DNA of 64,000 nt, from assembly GCF_018691265.1 (NCBI RefSeq), contig NW_024881321.1, positions 17,022,698-17,086,697 on the forward strand, in the 5' to 3' direction. The position numbers and the translations under genes were made by a program. Shown here one piece after another: positions 1 to 12,600 of this stretch. Position 1 is the stretch's first letter; every line of letters begins with the position of its first letter. The notes below the pieces were generated by a model. That model did not search any database. It was not told the origin of the DNA and worked only from the letters and a program-made list of their open reading frames with translations. The DNA is from Tyto alba. Its lineage: Eukaryota; Chordata; Aves; Strigiformes; Tytonidae.

Positions 1-3000
1 TAATACCTCAGAACAACACTACTTACCCAAATGGAGCAAGAACCAAAAAACTATACTCTGTCCAAGTAAAACTACAGGTGATAATTTATTTCAGCAAAAC
101 ATAATTAGTGGGATTGGAATATGGCCAGGAGCTTCAGGTAAACACTCTTTTTAAAAATAGGAATAGTATAATATTCTAATGAGTTTTTAAAACTAGTCCT
201 AAATGTATGTACTGTCTCTAGATGCCTAGAATATTTCATAAACTGTTAAGTGCAGGATAGATGTATATAAGAATAATATTTGGTGCAAAGGAGAGCTTGA
301 GGTGACCTCAGGGCTTTTCAGAAATGTAAAATTTCTGTGCCATTAGTCATGCTCATCGTTACTAGGAAAGCCCAAAGGAAAGGTACAAAACTGGCACCTC
401 TGCAAGCACAAATATAATAATCAAGAGTGGTAGAACTTGATTGTTTCTTCTCACTGGGTGTGAAAACCAATGCAAAACCATCAGTGACTTTTATTTTAGA
501 CTTTTTTTGCCTCAAGTTTGTGCTTTTCTTGGCTCAGAAGTTTTCTGGTGGTCAGTTCTCCCTAAGGTAATTTTTTAAAATCAAAGGGTTGAATTTACAA
601 CCCAATATGGGTAACAGTTGTAGAGATTCATGTTACTTTTTAAACAAAAACTCAGCAGCCCTTTTGCAGGTGTTCTTGAAAGATTTGCAAGTCTCAAGCA
701 ATTTCACATGTCACTAACATCCCTGCATGATTATATAGCAACCATAGAAAATGTCTACTTCCTGGTATTTTGGGGGTTTGCAATCCCATCTGTTACATTT
801 CACAGTTCATTGCTAAGAATATGAGTTATATGATAAGTTGTGGAAAGTAATTATGAAAATACATAGCAAAGTCCTCTGACAGAAGCAAATGTAGTAAGGA
901 TAAGGGTCAGGTGGGGATATGACAGCTTTGGTAAGAGTCTGTCAGAAAGGTCTTCTGGAAAAAGTCTTGTCCATCTGCCAAGCATAAGAGATAATTGACA
1001 TCTTGGATGTTCCTGCCAGCTGTCTCAACAGTTCAGGATCGAACAGGGGCAATTCGCAGTCATCGAGAAGCAGAAATGCATGTTGTAATGCAGGAACTGG
1101 AAAACATGACAGGTGACATTTGTTAATGACTGATAATGATATATAAGAGATGTTAAGTATTGTAGCTATAACCCAGCCATTCTGGAAGACTGAAGTTGAA
1201 ATACAAATTAATTTTAACACTTTCTAAAAATGCCGTGAGATGATCTACCATCATTCCAGAGTATTCCTTGTATATCCTCACTCAATATCTAATACTGACA
1301 TGTTATCTTTTGGCCTGCTGATATCCCCACACACTGGATAACCACTGACAATACAGAATGAAAATAGAGGGGAAGTAGATTTTTAAGATCTCTGGCTTTC
1401 CAGTAGATTTGGAACACCTATACCTTAAAAGAAGTGTATGAACATCTTACTTTAACTTATTCATAATGCACCAAAAAACAGAGTAAGTCAATAAACCCAC
1501 TTCTTCCATTAGATTATTATACCACTCTCTGAGGATGAAATGCTTTCTAAGATATCATTAATTAAGAAACCTAACAAATGGCATTTCTTAATTTACAGTC
1601 ATAGGTCTCTTGAACAACAAAGTAATAAAACAAAAAATTGAGGATCAATCTGAAACATCTGCCACATTTTAACAGCAGCAAAATTAATAATGTTATCCCC
1701 CACCCACCCAAGCATTCTGCCAACACTTCAAAAGGGTAATTGGAGTGACTTGGGTAGTTGCAGATGTGTCATCCTGTTGTCAATACCAGGCAAAAGAGTC
1801 CAGCAGGTGGACATGACTCAAATAATAAATAATTAAAGAAAAACAATGTAATTGAAGAGAGTTTACCTAGTTTATGAAAAATAAAACTTAATGAGCTGCC
1901 ATTAGAGAAAGATGTTCCACACCTGTATGGAACATGCCAGCTTTAACACAAAGCCCGTCCCTGCTTTACTGTCATGGTCAGGGCACCTCACAGCAGAGGG
2001 ACTTGTTACCCGAGCAGCAGCTTTTGCCTCTCAGAAGGACCATCTCTACTGTTCTTTGACCAGCTCCTCTGCTGATGCAGCCGGCAGGAGCTCAGCTGGC
2101 TTCAGCAGAGGTGTGCTCTTTCACATCTGAAGCCCAAATTTTAAATAAACAAACAAACAAATAAATAAATAAATAAATAAAACCATTACTTCAGAAATTC
2201 AGTCAAGTGGAACTGGCCTTGATGGCCTTTTCACTGCTGCCAGCTTCTTGCCCAATATTACCTAAATCGAAGTAAACATTTTGTGATAGCCAAGGGAGAC
2301 CTGTATTAAACCTCTTGTTCTTCACTATGCACAAACATTTTTCTCAATTTAAGACCTGTTCCACTTGCTAATAACAGTTAAAGTGTATCGGGTCTGGACA
2401 ACACAATGGATGTCCAGGAGGAGAGAATTCAGAGTACAGTATGAGTTCAGAGAGCAGATCTTTTGGAGCTTCCAAAATACTCAAGTTCATTCCAATAGTA
2501 ATTCGAAGACCCATGTGCATCAGATTGGATGAGATAAGCTAATGTTCAGCCATAGATTGCAGGCAATGTAGGATGATGTATTAAGTGTTTTCCTTTATCG
2601 TGATTGCTCATGTGTAACCATTACACAGACCGTTACCTCACACAACACTGGCAAGCCAAAAATCACTCACAATGACAGTGTATGTTTGCTAAGTGACATT
2701 CAGAGGACTCCAGTGCTAATACATTGAACATTTTGCCCTCTAAATGACAAGAATTAATTCACTTATTTCCACCACCACCTGTGGGTTTCTGTTCTTTATT
2801 CAGTTTTGCATGGCTGAAGCAGAATAACAGAACAGGCCTCTATTAGAGTCAGAATGCAGCTGTGCACTGTAGTTCATGATAATTTGTTGACTATGAAATA
2901 TTCTCAATTGGAAGTAGCTGGCAGACAACATGGGAGACGATTATAGAATGATGGAATTAATTTGTTGGCAATTTTGTTCAAGTTGTTTTTGTTAAAGACC

Positions 3001-3399
3001 CTAGTCATCGTGTCCTGTTCCAAATAAGGAAAAAAAAAAAAATTAAATGTGCTTGGGTTGAATCAAACAGGTATAGAAAAGGAAAGCCCTGCTGGTGCCT
3101 GCACTGACTCACATCTGGTGATCACTTGACTCCTGAGCATGGAAGCAGGAGAGACCAGGCTTATATCTGCTCCCATTGAGAACACCGATGTGCAGCCCTT
3201 CCTCCAGCTAGGACAAACCTCCAAAGATTTAGATGGAGGAAAAAATGCATAAGCATACAAATGTGTCTGGACATTGAACACAAACAAAGAGTAGAAAATC
3301 CTCCCAGCAACATACTGAAGGTGTGACATATGAGATACACTACAAGTCTCTGTCAAAATGTGGAAGTTAAGAAGCATGTATCTCCTCACCACATGGGAG
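1..3399. other. Intergenic, no gene recognised
   Basis: The sequence is AT-rich non-coding DNA with a tetranucleotide repeat at 2142-2183. One minus-strand frame at 942-1220 contains an exon-like stretch after a possible acceptor (tgtcatgttttccag at about 1084-1098), reading LLLDDCELPLFDPELLRQLA. The frame closes at TGA (942-944) with no good GT donor before it. Nothing else is supportable. Confidence 0.6.
2142..2183. repeat. (AAAC)n/(AAAT)n tetranucleotide repeat
   Basis: AAAC units (about 4) pass directly into AAAT units (about 6). It is a simple repeat with one internal base switch. Confidence 0.95.
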
Positions 3400-4035
3400 G
3401 TGTTGTTCATTCACCTGAGGCACAAGAGGCCTTGCAGAGGGATCTAAATAGATTGGATCATTGGGCCATGATTAATGAGATTAAATTTAACAAGTCCAAA
3501 TTCTGGACTCCGCACCTAGGATGGAGTAATGCTGCGCACAAGTATAAATTGGGAGAGGAGAGGGTGGAGAGCAGCCCTGCAGAAAGGGATCTGGGGGTGC
3601 CGGTCAGCAGCAGGCTCAATGTGAGCCAGCAGTGTGCCCCAGCATCCCAGGGGGAAAACCCCATCATGGGGTGCATCAAACACAGAGTAACCAGCTGGGA
3701 AAAAGAGGTGATTATCCTGCTGTGTTCAACAATGTTGTGGCCTCACCTTGAGCACTGTGTACAGTTCTGGGCCCCACCATTTAAGAAACATATTAAGGTC
3801 CCTGAATGCATCCAGAGGAGGGCAACAAAGCTGGTAAAAGGGCTGGAAGGCACATCCTGTGAGAAGCAGCTAAGAGTTTTGGGCTTGTCTAGCTTGGAGA
3901 AAAGGAGACTGAGGTGTGACCTCATTGCTCCCTACAGCTTCATGAGGAGGGGACATGAAAGGAGGTGCTGAGCTCTTCTCCCTGGTACCCAGTGACAGGA
4001 CGCATGGGAATGGTTCAAAGCCTGAAGGCTAACAT
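3400..4035 (+). mobile_element. CR1 LINE fragment (ORF2 C-terminal part), truncated at both ends
   Basis: This is a relic of a Chicken Repeat 1 non-LTR retrotransposon. The plus frame (open 3330-3971) carries the conserved end of CR1 ORF2: LQRDLNRLDHWA, FNKSK, LGVPVSSRLNVSQQCA, then PHLEHCVQFWAPPFKK, IQRRATKLVKGLE and LSSLEKRRLRCDLI. These are the thumb and post-RT segments. After the frame stops, the DNA still follows CR1 (GGTGCTGAGCTCTTCTCCCT, GTGACAGGACGCATGGGAATG) to about 4035. The similarity then ends, and the usual 3' tail is missing. The 5' end is also missing, so it cannot encode an active protein. The frame is still open over about 210 codons, which suggests a moderate age. Confidence 0.9.
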
Positions 4036-4439
4036 AAGACAGAGTGTATCCAGGGTGAAGCCCACCATCCTGTGGAAGGAATTGTTTCTTTGCATCTTTT
4101 TTTTTTTTCCAGAGGTCTCGTGCATGTCTGTATTGAAACACATTTTATGGGACTGTGACTGTTTAATCAGGCAGTTATGTTCATGTTGATTGTATTGTGT
4201 TCCCTTCCATATTTTTTAACCCAACAAACTTTGTTTTGATTAAGAGCCCTACCTGAAAATGCCTTTTATGGTCATCTGTGTTGTTAATTAAAATACTGAG
4301 CAATGCCAGAGTAAAAGTCAGTGCTGAAAACAGATCTGATCTTCCTTTGTAGCAACTGCTTGAGATCTCTCCAGGAGCCACTTTATGACATACTTGTTAT
4401 GTGTTATGCTGCGTTAATTTTATATAATTCATGTTTCTT

Positions 4440-5080
4440 ATTCAAAATGTAATTGATAGAAAGTCAAATGCCTTGGAGAAATCCAAGTATGTGACATCAG
4501 TATAGTTACCATTGTCTGCCAGCTTCAGAACAAAAGACAACAAACAAAACCTACCTTCCAACCAAAATACTTACAGCTTCTAACTCTTTGTTCTGCAGTC
4601 CAAAACCCATGGCCCTCTATTTTCTAACCAACACTGTCAGGATAATTATCTGATAGCTACCTGTGTCATTCCTTTAATCATTTTCAAACACCAGACCAGT
4701 ACCAAGAGTTTTTAATTCATCATGAATTATTTCAGTTTTCCAAGCTTTGCTAGAAATTTACCACGGGTTTTCAAAGATGTTGGCTAATTTCCTTATGACT
4801 TTTAGACACAATTTCTCCATGAGATGTTGCCCTCCCTTCTCTGCAGTTACAGATGGTAACTTCTCTATTCCATCCACGACATGGTATGTAATGGACACCA
4901 CTTCCATCCTCTTTTCAAATACAGAAGAAAAACAGCTGCTGAGCACATCCAACTTCTTTCATCCATGAGTTGCAGCTTCATTATCTGTACATAGCTATCA
5001 TGTCTGACATAGTGATTCTTCTTTTTCATAAACATTTATTTTCTTATCTTTGAACCTATTTTTCTCAGATCAGAATATTT
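4440..5080 (-). mobile_element. Old CR1/L3-like LINE relic, reverse transcriptase region
   Basis: The minus strand holds broken pieces of a CR1-type ORF2 in the right order. Near 4918-4952 it reads LSSCFSSVFEK, like the CR1 segment EVLNNFFASVF. Near 4757-4800 it reads IRKLANIFENPW, like the LRELADVIAKPL region. At 4455-4499 it reads DVTYLDFSKAFDFLS, the strongly conserved RT block DVVYLDFSKAFD that contains a catalytic aspartate. Stops and deletions lie between the pieces, so this is a dead copy. It is more diverged than the plus-strand CR1 just to its left and is on the opposite strand, so it is a separate, older insertion. Family placement (CR1, L3 or another CR1-clade group) is uncertain. 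Confidence 0.75.
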
Positions 5081-7748
5081 CACCCTTAGACTACTGTCTT
5101 TTCTATGGGTCTTCTGAGCTGTGTGACAAATGTCTCCATAAGAGGCATATCAAGCATAAGTTCCATTAAACACTGCATTACCTTACAGCAGTGAAACAGA
5201 ATAATTTTTGCTCTGTTATTTTGTGTTTCTTATGATTATCCATACAAATTATGTAGAATCAATACACAGCTTCTACTTCCTTCTATTTTACAGGATAAAA
5301 CAGAGGGACAGAGTTATTAAATTTGTACTTCATATTTAATAGTGTGGCAACTACCTATCCACAATCAAAAGCTCTAAGTGATGCTACCAGAGCTGTACAA
5401 AGCAAGTTGCACTACCACTAGATTTTGGATGCTTGCATGGGGCATCCCCTATCCACTACAGTATTTACAACAGTCTTTTCTGCTCTCTCACCTAATTATC
5501 ACTGAAGCTACTGAAGATCGTTTGGCTGTTTCCAGATGGGCATTCTTTCATCCTTAGCTTGGTATAACAAGACTCAGTCACTAAAGCTGTATCTGACTTA
5601 TTTGAGGAGGCTGTAACGACACTTCTGCATTTGTCCGTATGTGACCCCAGGAGGAAGAAAAAGTACAGTAAACAAAACCCCAAACTTTTTGCTAGCATTT
5701 TATTTAGTTATTTAGTTATTATGTATTTAATTATTCTTCTGGAATTTTCAGTTTTCAAGACATTTCAAAAAATCTGGAACTGTAGTTAGGTCTGATTCAG
5801 CATTCTATTTTGAGAACGAACAAAACATGTACTTCTCAAGTAGCAGGCACCCTGCATTTTGAGAAGATGTCAAGTTTTGAAACAAAATTTGACTTCTTTT
5901 TGTGTGCTACTGCCCATTTAGGTCTTCACAGAATGTTGGGAAAAGACATAGTCTTGAACAATTTCTCACAAAGTTTAAAATAGGAACTGCTGGAAATTTC
6001 ATGGAGGAACAGCAAAATATACCATTGCAAAAAACATTTATTGGAATATGCAATTATTATAATTAATAATACTGCTATTAAGAAAAGGCACTTCTCTGCC
6101 AAAGCTTCAGGCACTCTTCAAGTCATTGAAAGAAATCACAATAATTATCAAAGAAAATATACAGCCTAATAGAACTTTGAGATGGAAAGTAGTTATTACA
6201 TCACCCAGTTCATTCTCTCTTTGCCAATAGAGAACTGTAGTATTAAGTACAAATTCATCTTCAATATTTGGATGCAGGTTTCCAGCTTTTTTTCAGCATA
6301 GCAACAACTCTCAGCATAAGAACAGTGAAATCTTGGCACTCTGGCCCTCAGCTTGAGAATCTCTCTGAGACCCAAAGCTTGTCCAGTCTTTTCTGTGTGA
6401 TTGCCCAGATAAATGTAGCTAAATGGAATTGTTTACATTGCTGTTTTTCCTGTTTCACTTGTTCTCCATCCAGAAGCCCTATATAAGAAAGAGTATTTTG
6501 CATAGTGTTGCAAAAATGGGACATCTCCATACAGTACAGCTAACTTAGTTTAAGTAAATCTACTTTTTTTTTTTTTTTTCATTTGCTTGCAGCTGTCTGA
6601 ATAAATTGCCAGTGTGTCCCAGCTGCTTAAAATTTACATTTTCTATTTGCATATTCCTATTGTAAATAAAATAGTGGCACAATGGGACAGATCCAGTTGA
6701 GGACTAGATTATGCTCCCAAGTGTAGCTCTTGAATGTTTCAGTTAGAGGCACCAGGGTCTAGGATTCATTCCACCAGACTTGTAAATACTCAGCTAGGCA
6801 GTGTGAAAACGAGTGCCTCCTGTCTGCAACACACATCTTAGATTTGTATATGGCAGTGCCCTTTGAATCCTCTGGATCAGACCATTCTGCCCTGTCAGAT
6901 GTTGAATCTCAGCATGTTGTAGACTGAAGCTAAGCCCCAGAACTACTCAGACCAGTGTTTTGGGGCACGTTTGGGCATGTGGACATCAAGGCTACTCTCA
7001 GGTCAATCAGCAAATCAGTTCAACAAGTCTAGTGAGCTCAGTAAGGTTAGGCTGAGCAGGCATGAGGTTTTAGTTTGTTTGGCTTTTGGATCAGATGCAC
7101 CTAAAGTTAATCCCTTTCCTGTCTTAGACTTCTCTGTCCTTTTTTTTTTTTTAATTTGTGGAGCTTAATCAAAGTCACTTACATGAATGGGATGCTAAGC
7201 ATGTTCCTGGGAGGAGAACATGGTGTTCCAGTTAAATGCCCTCAGTACTTAGGAAAATGAGACACATAGCAGAAATTTCTGGTCTAGTGCATGCTTCCAC
7301 CGGATTGAAAGGTGGAATTAGCTAATGGGGACAAAGAGGAGGTTTAGGTGGTTCTCTTTTTCTGCTTTTACACTCTTGACATTGGCATATAAAACCTGTT
7401 TTAGGAATGCAGGCCTGGGTTGTCAAGTCCAGATTCCTGATGATTGGATAGGCAATTCTTATAAGAACCTGATTATGCCTTGATTGTGATTATGAGTAAT
7501 TTCCAGTTTGTTCAGTCTGTGGAGGCCCCCTTTTCAGGTGGAAACAAGTCAGATTCATTAACTTAGGTCCTATTTTTTTGTTGTCCTGTCAAAAATATAT
7601 ACACTGCAAATCTCCTCTTTATTTCAGAAACACTGGGGGGGAGGCGCATACATGTCACTTCCAACAGGCATTCAGTTTTCACCTGTCAAACCCTTAAGAT
7701 CTTTTCTCTGTTCCAGTACCTGCACAGTCATGCAATGTCCTCCCTCAA

Positions 7749-7780
<32 letters not shown>

Positions 7781-10700
7781 AAGGAAAAAATAATGGGATT
7801 CAAATAAAACAGACAGAGGGGTTGATACTGATCTAAGATGACTACAGAGGAAAGTAATTAAAAGGCTGATTATTGCTCCTGTGATGCAATTTTGAGAATC
7901 AGCACAATACATTCTCCACCTTGTTTGTCCAGCTATGCCCAAATAAATAAAATCCAACTTTTTAAAATTATTTAGCTCTCTGTTTCATTTAGCAGTATCT
8001 TCTGGGATTACCTTGTGTACATAAACAGGACCTATTTGTTTTTATAGCTTCTCTTATTTATAGGCTCACCTATGTAGTAGAGTGAATTCTAAACCAATGA
8101 CACAGTACTCGACTAATTATCAGTCACTTTCTATTCCAACTGTTTACAGGGAAAAAAATGACATGGTTGAAGATCTTATATGTTTGCTATATAATAATAC
8201 CACAAAGTTACTTTAATTTGATTAGAGAGAGCTGGACTGACACTGATCTTACAGATGTCAGTAGTGAAACTCCAGCTGGCTCTAATGAAAGCAGTTTGAG
8301 CTCTGGTGAGGACTTCTGGAAATGCCACCTTTAATTGTTAGAGTAGCAGTTCTTATGAGAGGAAAGATTTCCCCTCCTGGAGCATTCACTGCTTCCACAG
8401 CAGCTAGTAGAAGTCTGTCACAGGGACCACAGCAATTTCCCCATGACATTTCATCGACGCTGGATGCTCAAGCACTCTGCCCCAGGAAATCCTTGCCTCA
8501 AGCACCACTGCAGTTCCTTGCCACCAACCCACTGCTGTGCTGAAGAGTCTGTGTGCTTGGACTTAAATATGGACTTTCTGAGAGTCCCCTAAATTAATTT
8601 TAGATACTAGTATAGGGGAAATAGTGAGAAGCCTTAGCCCAGGCTTTTAAACTCTGAAGAAAGTATCACTGTCTTCCTGATCTACCCTCCTACACTTCTG
8701 CTGGGAAGGAGAGCAGATGGCCATGAGGGTTGTTTAGTCTGGCCATTTTTTAATTCTTCACTGAGTCATTTATAAATCTGTTTAGTTTTCAACCTCTTTG
8801 CAAGACAGTGCAATTGCTCTTCCCTGTAAGGGCCTTCCAAAAGTACAATTGCACCATTAGCAAATAACATTAAGGAACTTCTAAAGCCAGTGCTAAATTG
8901 TACTGGCTGGTTTCCATAGAACTTTACTGCCTCCACATTACTGCTTTGGTTATGCTTGTGACAAAGCAATTTATTAGATTCCTTCACTGCAATTTGTCTG
9001 CCCGAAGCTATGCATCTGAAGTACAGGTAGACATCTCTCTCAGTTAGATGTTTGCACTTAGCTGCAATGCTCTTGCCTGCAGGAGACAGTTAATTCTTCC
9101 ATACACCCACTATCAACCACCTAGATGTCAAGGTCTTCCTTCATCCTCAGTGGCTTCCTTAGTTAGGGCAGCAGACTTTCCAGATACTCCAGATACAGAC
9201 TCCTGCAAGGTTCAAGTCAGTATTTTAAACATAAGCAAGTAGATGGCCCACACAGAGTTGGCAGCACGTGGGTGACCGTTGTTCTCATGGAGAGGCAGCT
9301 GAGGTCAAGTACGATACTCTAGAACATCTCTGATTATATTAGATAAATGAATTGAGACTTAAACATTTTATCACTTCTCCTGCCCACAACTACTTGCTGA
9401 CAAGTTGTACCTCACCCAGCATGTGGATAGCTGTGAAAGCTCGCTGCCCACCACAAGTAGCTAATGAGTTTAATTCCAAATTGCACAGGAAAAGAAAATA
9501 AAAATTCTCAACTCTGTGGTCTTCCTTCATAGATGTGTAAGACCTTTCATGCATGTCTTAATATATCCTAAATCACTGACTCCAAGCCCTTAGCAGGCCC
9601 CTAGCTTTCAATAAAGTGGGATAAATAGAAACTGCTTCAACTTCCTAAAAGACACGTGGATGGACCTGATGCTGAAGGCCTGGGCCACCAAACTACAAGA
9701 ACAGAGGAGTTGCCTTATTACTTAATGGCACATCAGTATATTAAAAAAAACACCATGAAACCATTTTCTGCCACTAATGCCAGCTGGAATGGGACTCTCT
9801 TAGTCTCCAAAACAGGATAGTAGCACCTAGCTGACTGTTGGGAAGGGTCTCTGGGCCATACTAACTATTTAAGGATTCTTGGGTGTTGATTGGAAGAATG
9901 CTATCTCAGGCCAGAGGCCACTCCAATGATACAATAGTATGGGCAATTGCTTTGCAGTGCTCGTGAATGCTTCCCACCACTGCTTAATTTGCAGGCATAA
10001 TTGTAGTCAGAGTAGTCAGATCTGCTCAGTGCTCGAGTTCATGGGGATGATTCTTTCCTTTGCAGGGAGGATGAACTCAGTAAATAAAAGACAAATTCCT
10101 CACAGGCTTGATTTCCAACATCTTTTTTTTTGTTTGTTTGGGTTTTTTTTGCGAGCCATAGTCATGTCTCATGAACACTGTAGGGCGTGTGATTCCCTGG
10201 GTACTTGTAAACCTCAGGTCACAACGCAGTGAGCTCCTGACAGACCATCCACTGACAAGGGAGGCCACTCAGCACTCATCTATAAGCAGTGTGTGTCCAA
10301 CTTACTCAGCAGCATCAAGCAAGGCTGTGGGTGTGATGAGTGATAACTACCTGCTTGGCAGACCCTGTGGAAATTAGTATCCACCTGGGTCATACAGATG
10401 AACTTCTGTGGTGCCTGGCCATACCACTGACAGTCAGGCTTCTGACTGTGAAGTGATCAGCTCTTTTGACCAAAAAGGAGGCACAGCTTTCAGCAGTCCT
10501 CTGAAACACCCAGGGTTCACTAGGGAGGTACGTATCTGCAGTCTTTCATGGAGAGGTGATTAGTCCCTTGGTTGCTGCTAAGGAGAAACAGTATCCCAAA
10601 CCAAATGAGGGTCCTGAGCAGGTGAGGGAGTTATATTCAAAGCTGAATGCTGCTCAGTGTATCAGTGGGCACACATTAGGCAACATAAGTTTAAAATATA

Positions 10701-12240
10701 TATGCAGTCCATCCTTCTGCTGCATTTGCTACATTTTCTATCTTAATAAATCATGTGGGTTTTTCATAAATAGAGGATCGTGTGGTCACGTCTTCCCTTT
10801 TAGGACCAACCATAGTTGGTTAAAGATGCAGCTGTTTGCCACGGTCAGAGTATCCAGAGACTCTCCAGGCACTCAGCACTGTAGTGTTCCTGCTTTCATT
10901 TTCAGGCTGCTGGAGTTGACTTCTAGTCTCCTTTCTCAGGTCCCTCAGGGCTCCAAGAAGCCTTCCCTTGCCACCACACCCATCCCAGCTTCTCTTTGCC
11001 ATGGCTCCTAGAGGTAGAGGAGCAATCTATCATCTTTCACCTCTCTCCAGGGTGTAATGAAGTGCACTTCCAGTCCAGAGGTGGTGGTGTCACCTCACCA
11101 ACAGGCATTTACCAAAGTCCAGGTCTATTACCATGGGAACAATCACACTGCTCCTCAGAATGGGTTTAGATGTGCTTCAAGAAGGTCTGGCATCAGAGAG
11201 GGAAGATGGGCATTGGCTTCTATTGAGAAAGCACAAAAGCCCACAACAATAGGTAGTTTTGAGGTATTCTTCAACACACATCATAGTAGCTGAGATCAAC
11301 TCAAGCATCAGGTGAGACAGATACCCAAAGAGCATTAGGGTGCTAGTGTTACGCACTTACCAAAAAACCCCCTGTCCCTCATCTCATTCATTCTGACTAT
11401 GGCTTTGAGAGCTGTGTTAGACCAGATGCTGACCTGAAGCTAAAACCACCCTCATCTCCCACTAGTCCCTCCTGGCTAGTCTGTGCTCATGAAGACTCAA
11501 GTACGCACAAAAAGGATCCTGCTCTCAGTAGATCTACTGTCTCTCTCCTCTGCAGCTGCCTAAAGGTCAGGGACAACCTGTGTGGCTTTGATGCTTTTCA
11601 CACTGTCCTATTACTTTGTTTTCAGGCTGCCCATTTGACCTCATTTGCCAATCAATAATATAATGGCTTACAGTCAGTAATAGGTTTTAACATGGCTTAG
11701 GGACATGTGTTGTCATGGGTGCACGTGCTGCAAATTGTGCCATGGATGTGTGAGGATTTTCGAGTACATGACTTCACACACTTACTGGACGTAAAGCTAG
11801 GAGAGCGATGATAGCATGGGGATGAGATGACCCAATGACAAACACTTGGGTGCCTGAAGCAGCCCAGCTACCTGAGGCAGGGCAGGCAAATCCCACTCTA
11901 ATACAGCACCTCCTCATAAGAGACAAGCAAGCTGTGTTGCATAACACTGGAACAGTTTGACTGCATGTAGATAGGGCACTGGCAGAAGAATTAATAGGGT
12001 GATGTTGTTGTTTTGAAAAAGAAATAGGTCATCACTGGCATCAACTCACACTGCTTCAGTTTATCTCTGTCTTCTCACTTTTCTGGTGGCATAGAGGTAG
12101 TTATCCCTTCTCCTTTACTGTGGTTATCTTTCATCCTACCTCCCCTCTACTTAAAGTCTGACTTTTCATACCAATAAACCCACAACCTGAATTAATTCTG
12201 TGAAGAGACTATATGACAGTGAGCCATGGTAGCATCTTTT
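5081..12240. other. Intergenic, no gene recognised
   Basis: There is an A-rich run at 7747-7790, a T16 run at about 6564-6579, and no recognisable gene or repeat body. The 151-codon plus frame at 10556-11011 has no family features and no coding context. Confidence 0.6.
7747..7790. repeat. A-rich run (A21, G, A-run)
   Basis: The tract is 44 bp of almost only A on the plus strand, broken by single G bases. No retrotransposon body is recognised to its left, so I do not call it a poly(A) tail of an insertion. Confidence 0.95.
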
Positions 12241-12600
12241 TTATGAATATTTCTTATAATAACTTCCTCTTGAGTACACATTCCAGTTTCCTGTGACACT
12301 ATTATTTGAGACTATATAAAAATCAAGATGTAAAAACTGAGTTTCTTGTTGACTGTCAGCTGCTTTTGACATTTTATCTTGGGTAATCTTTTTGAAAGCT
12401 GCTTGCAAAGATCTTGCTTTCTGGACTTCTTCCCAGAAAGTTTCTAATTTCTCTTTCACTGCATTCTTAAGTACATCCTTTTTCTCACACATAGTCACTG
12501 TAGACAACAATGTCTCTAATTTTGCAGTCCCTGAGTAGATGAACCATATAGCTTTAACAGATTCTTCCATTTGGGGAAAAAAAGAGCCAGTTGCAGGCAA
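12241..12600 (-). other. Unassigned minus-strand open frame with coding-like composition
   Basis: This open frame reads from TTG at 12600, with the first ATG at 12570-12568, to a stop at 12241-12243. The ATG-initiated part is about 109 codons. The peptide is charged and helix-prone in its middle (for example KNAVKEKLETFWEEVQKARS and AAFKKITQDKMSKAADSQQ), with few Pro or Gly. A possible acceptor (tctactcag) lies just before the GTAKLETLL segment. I do not recognise a family. It could be a decayed gene, a lineage-specific exon or chance in AT-rich DNA. No donor, promoter or partner exon was found that fits well. Confidence 0.2.
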
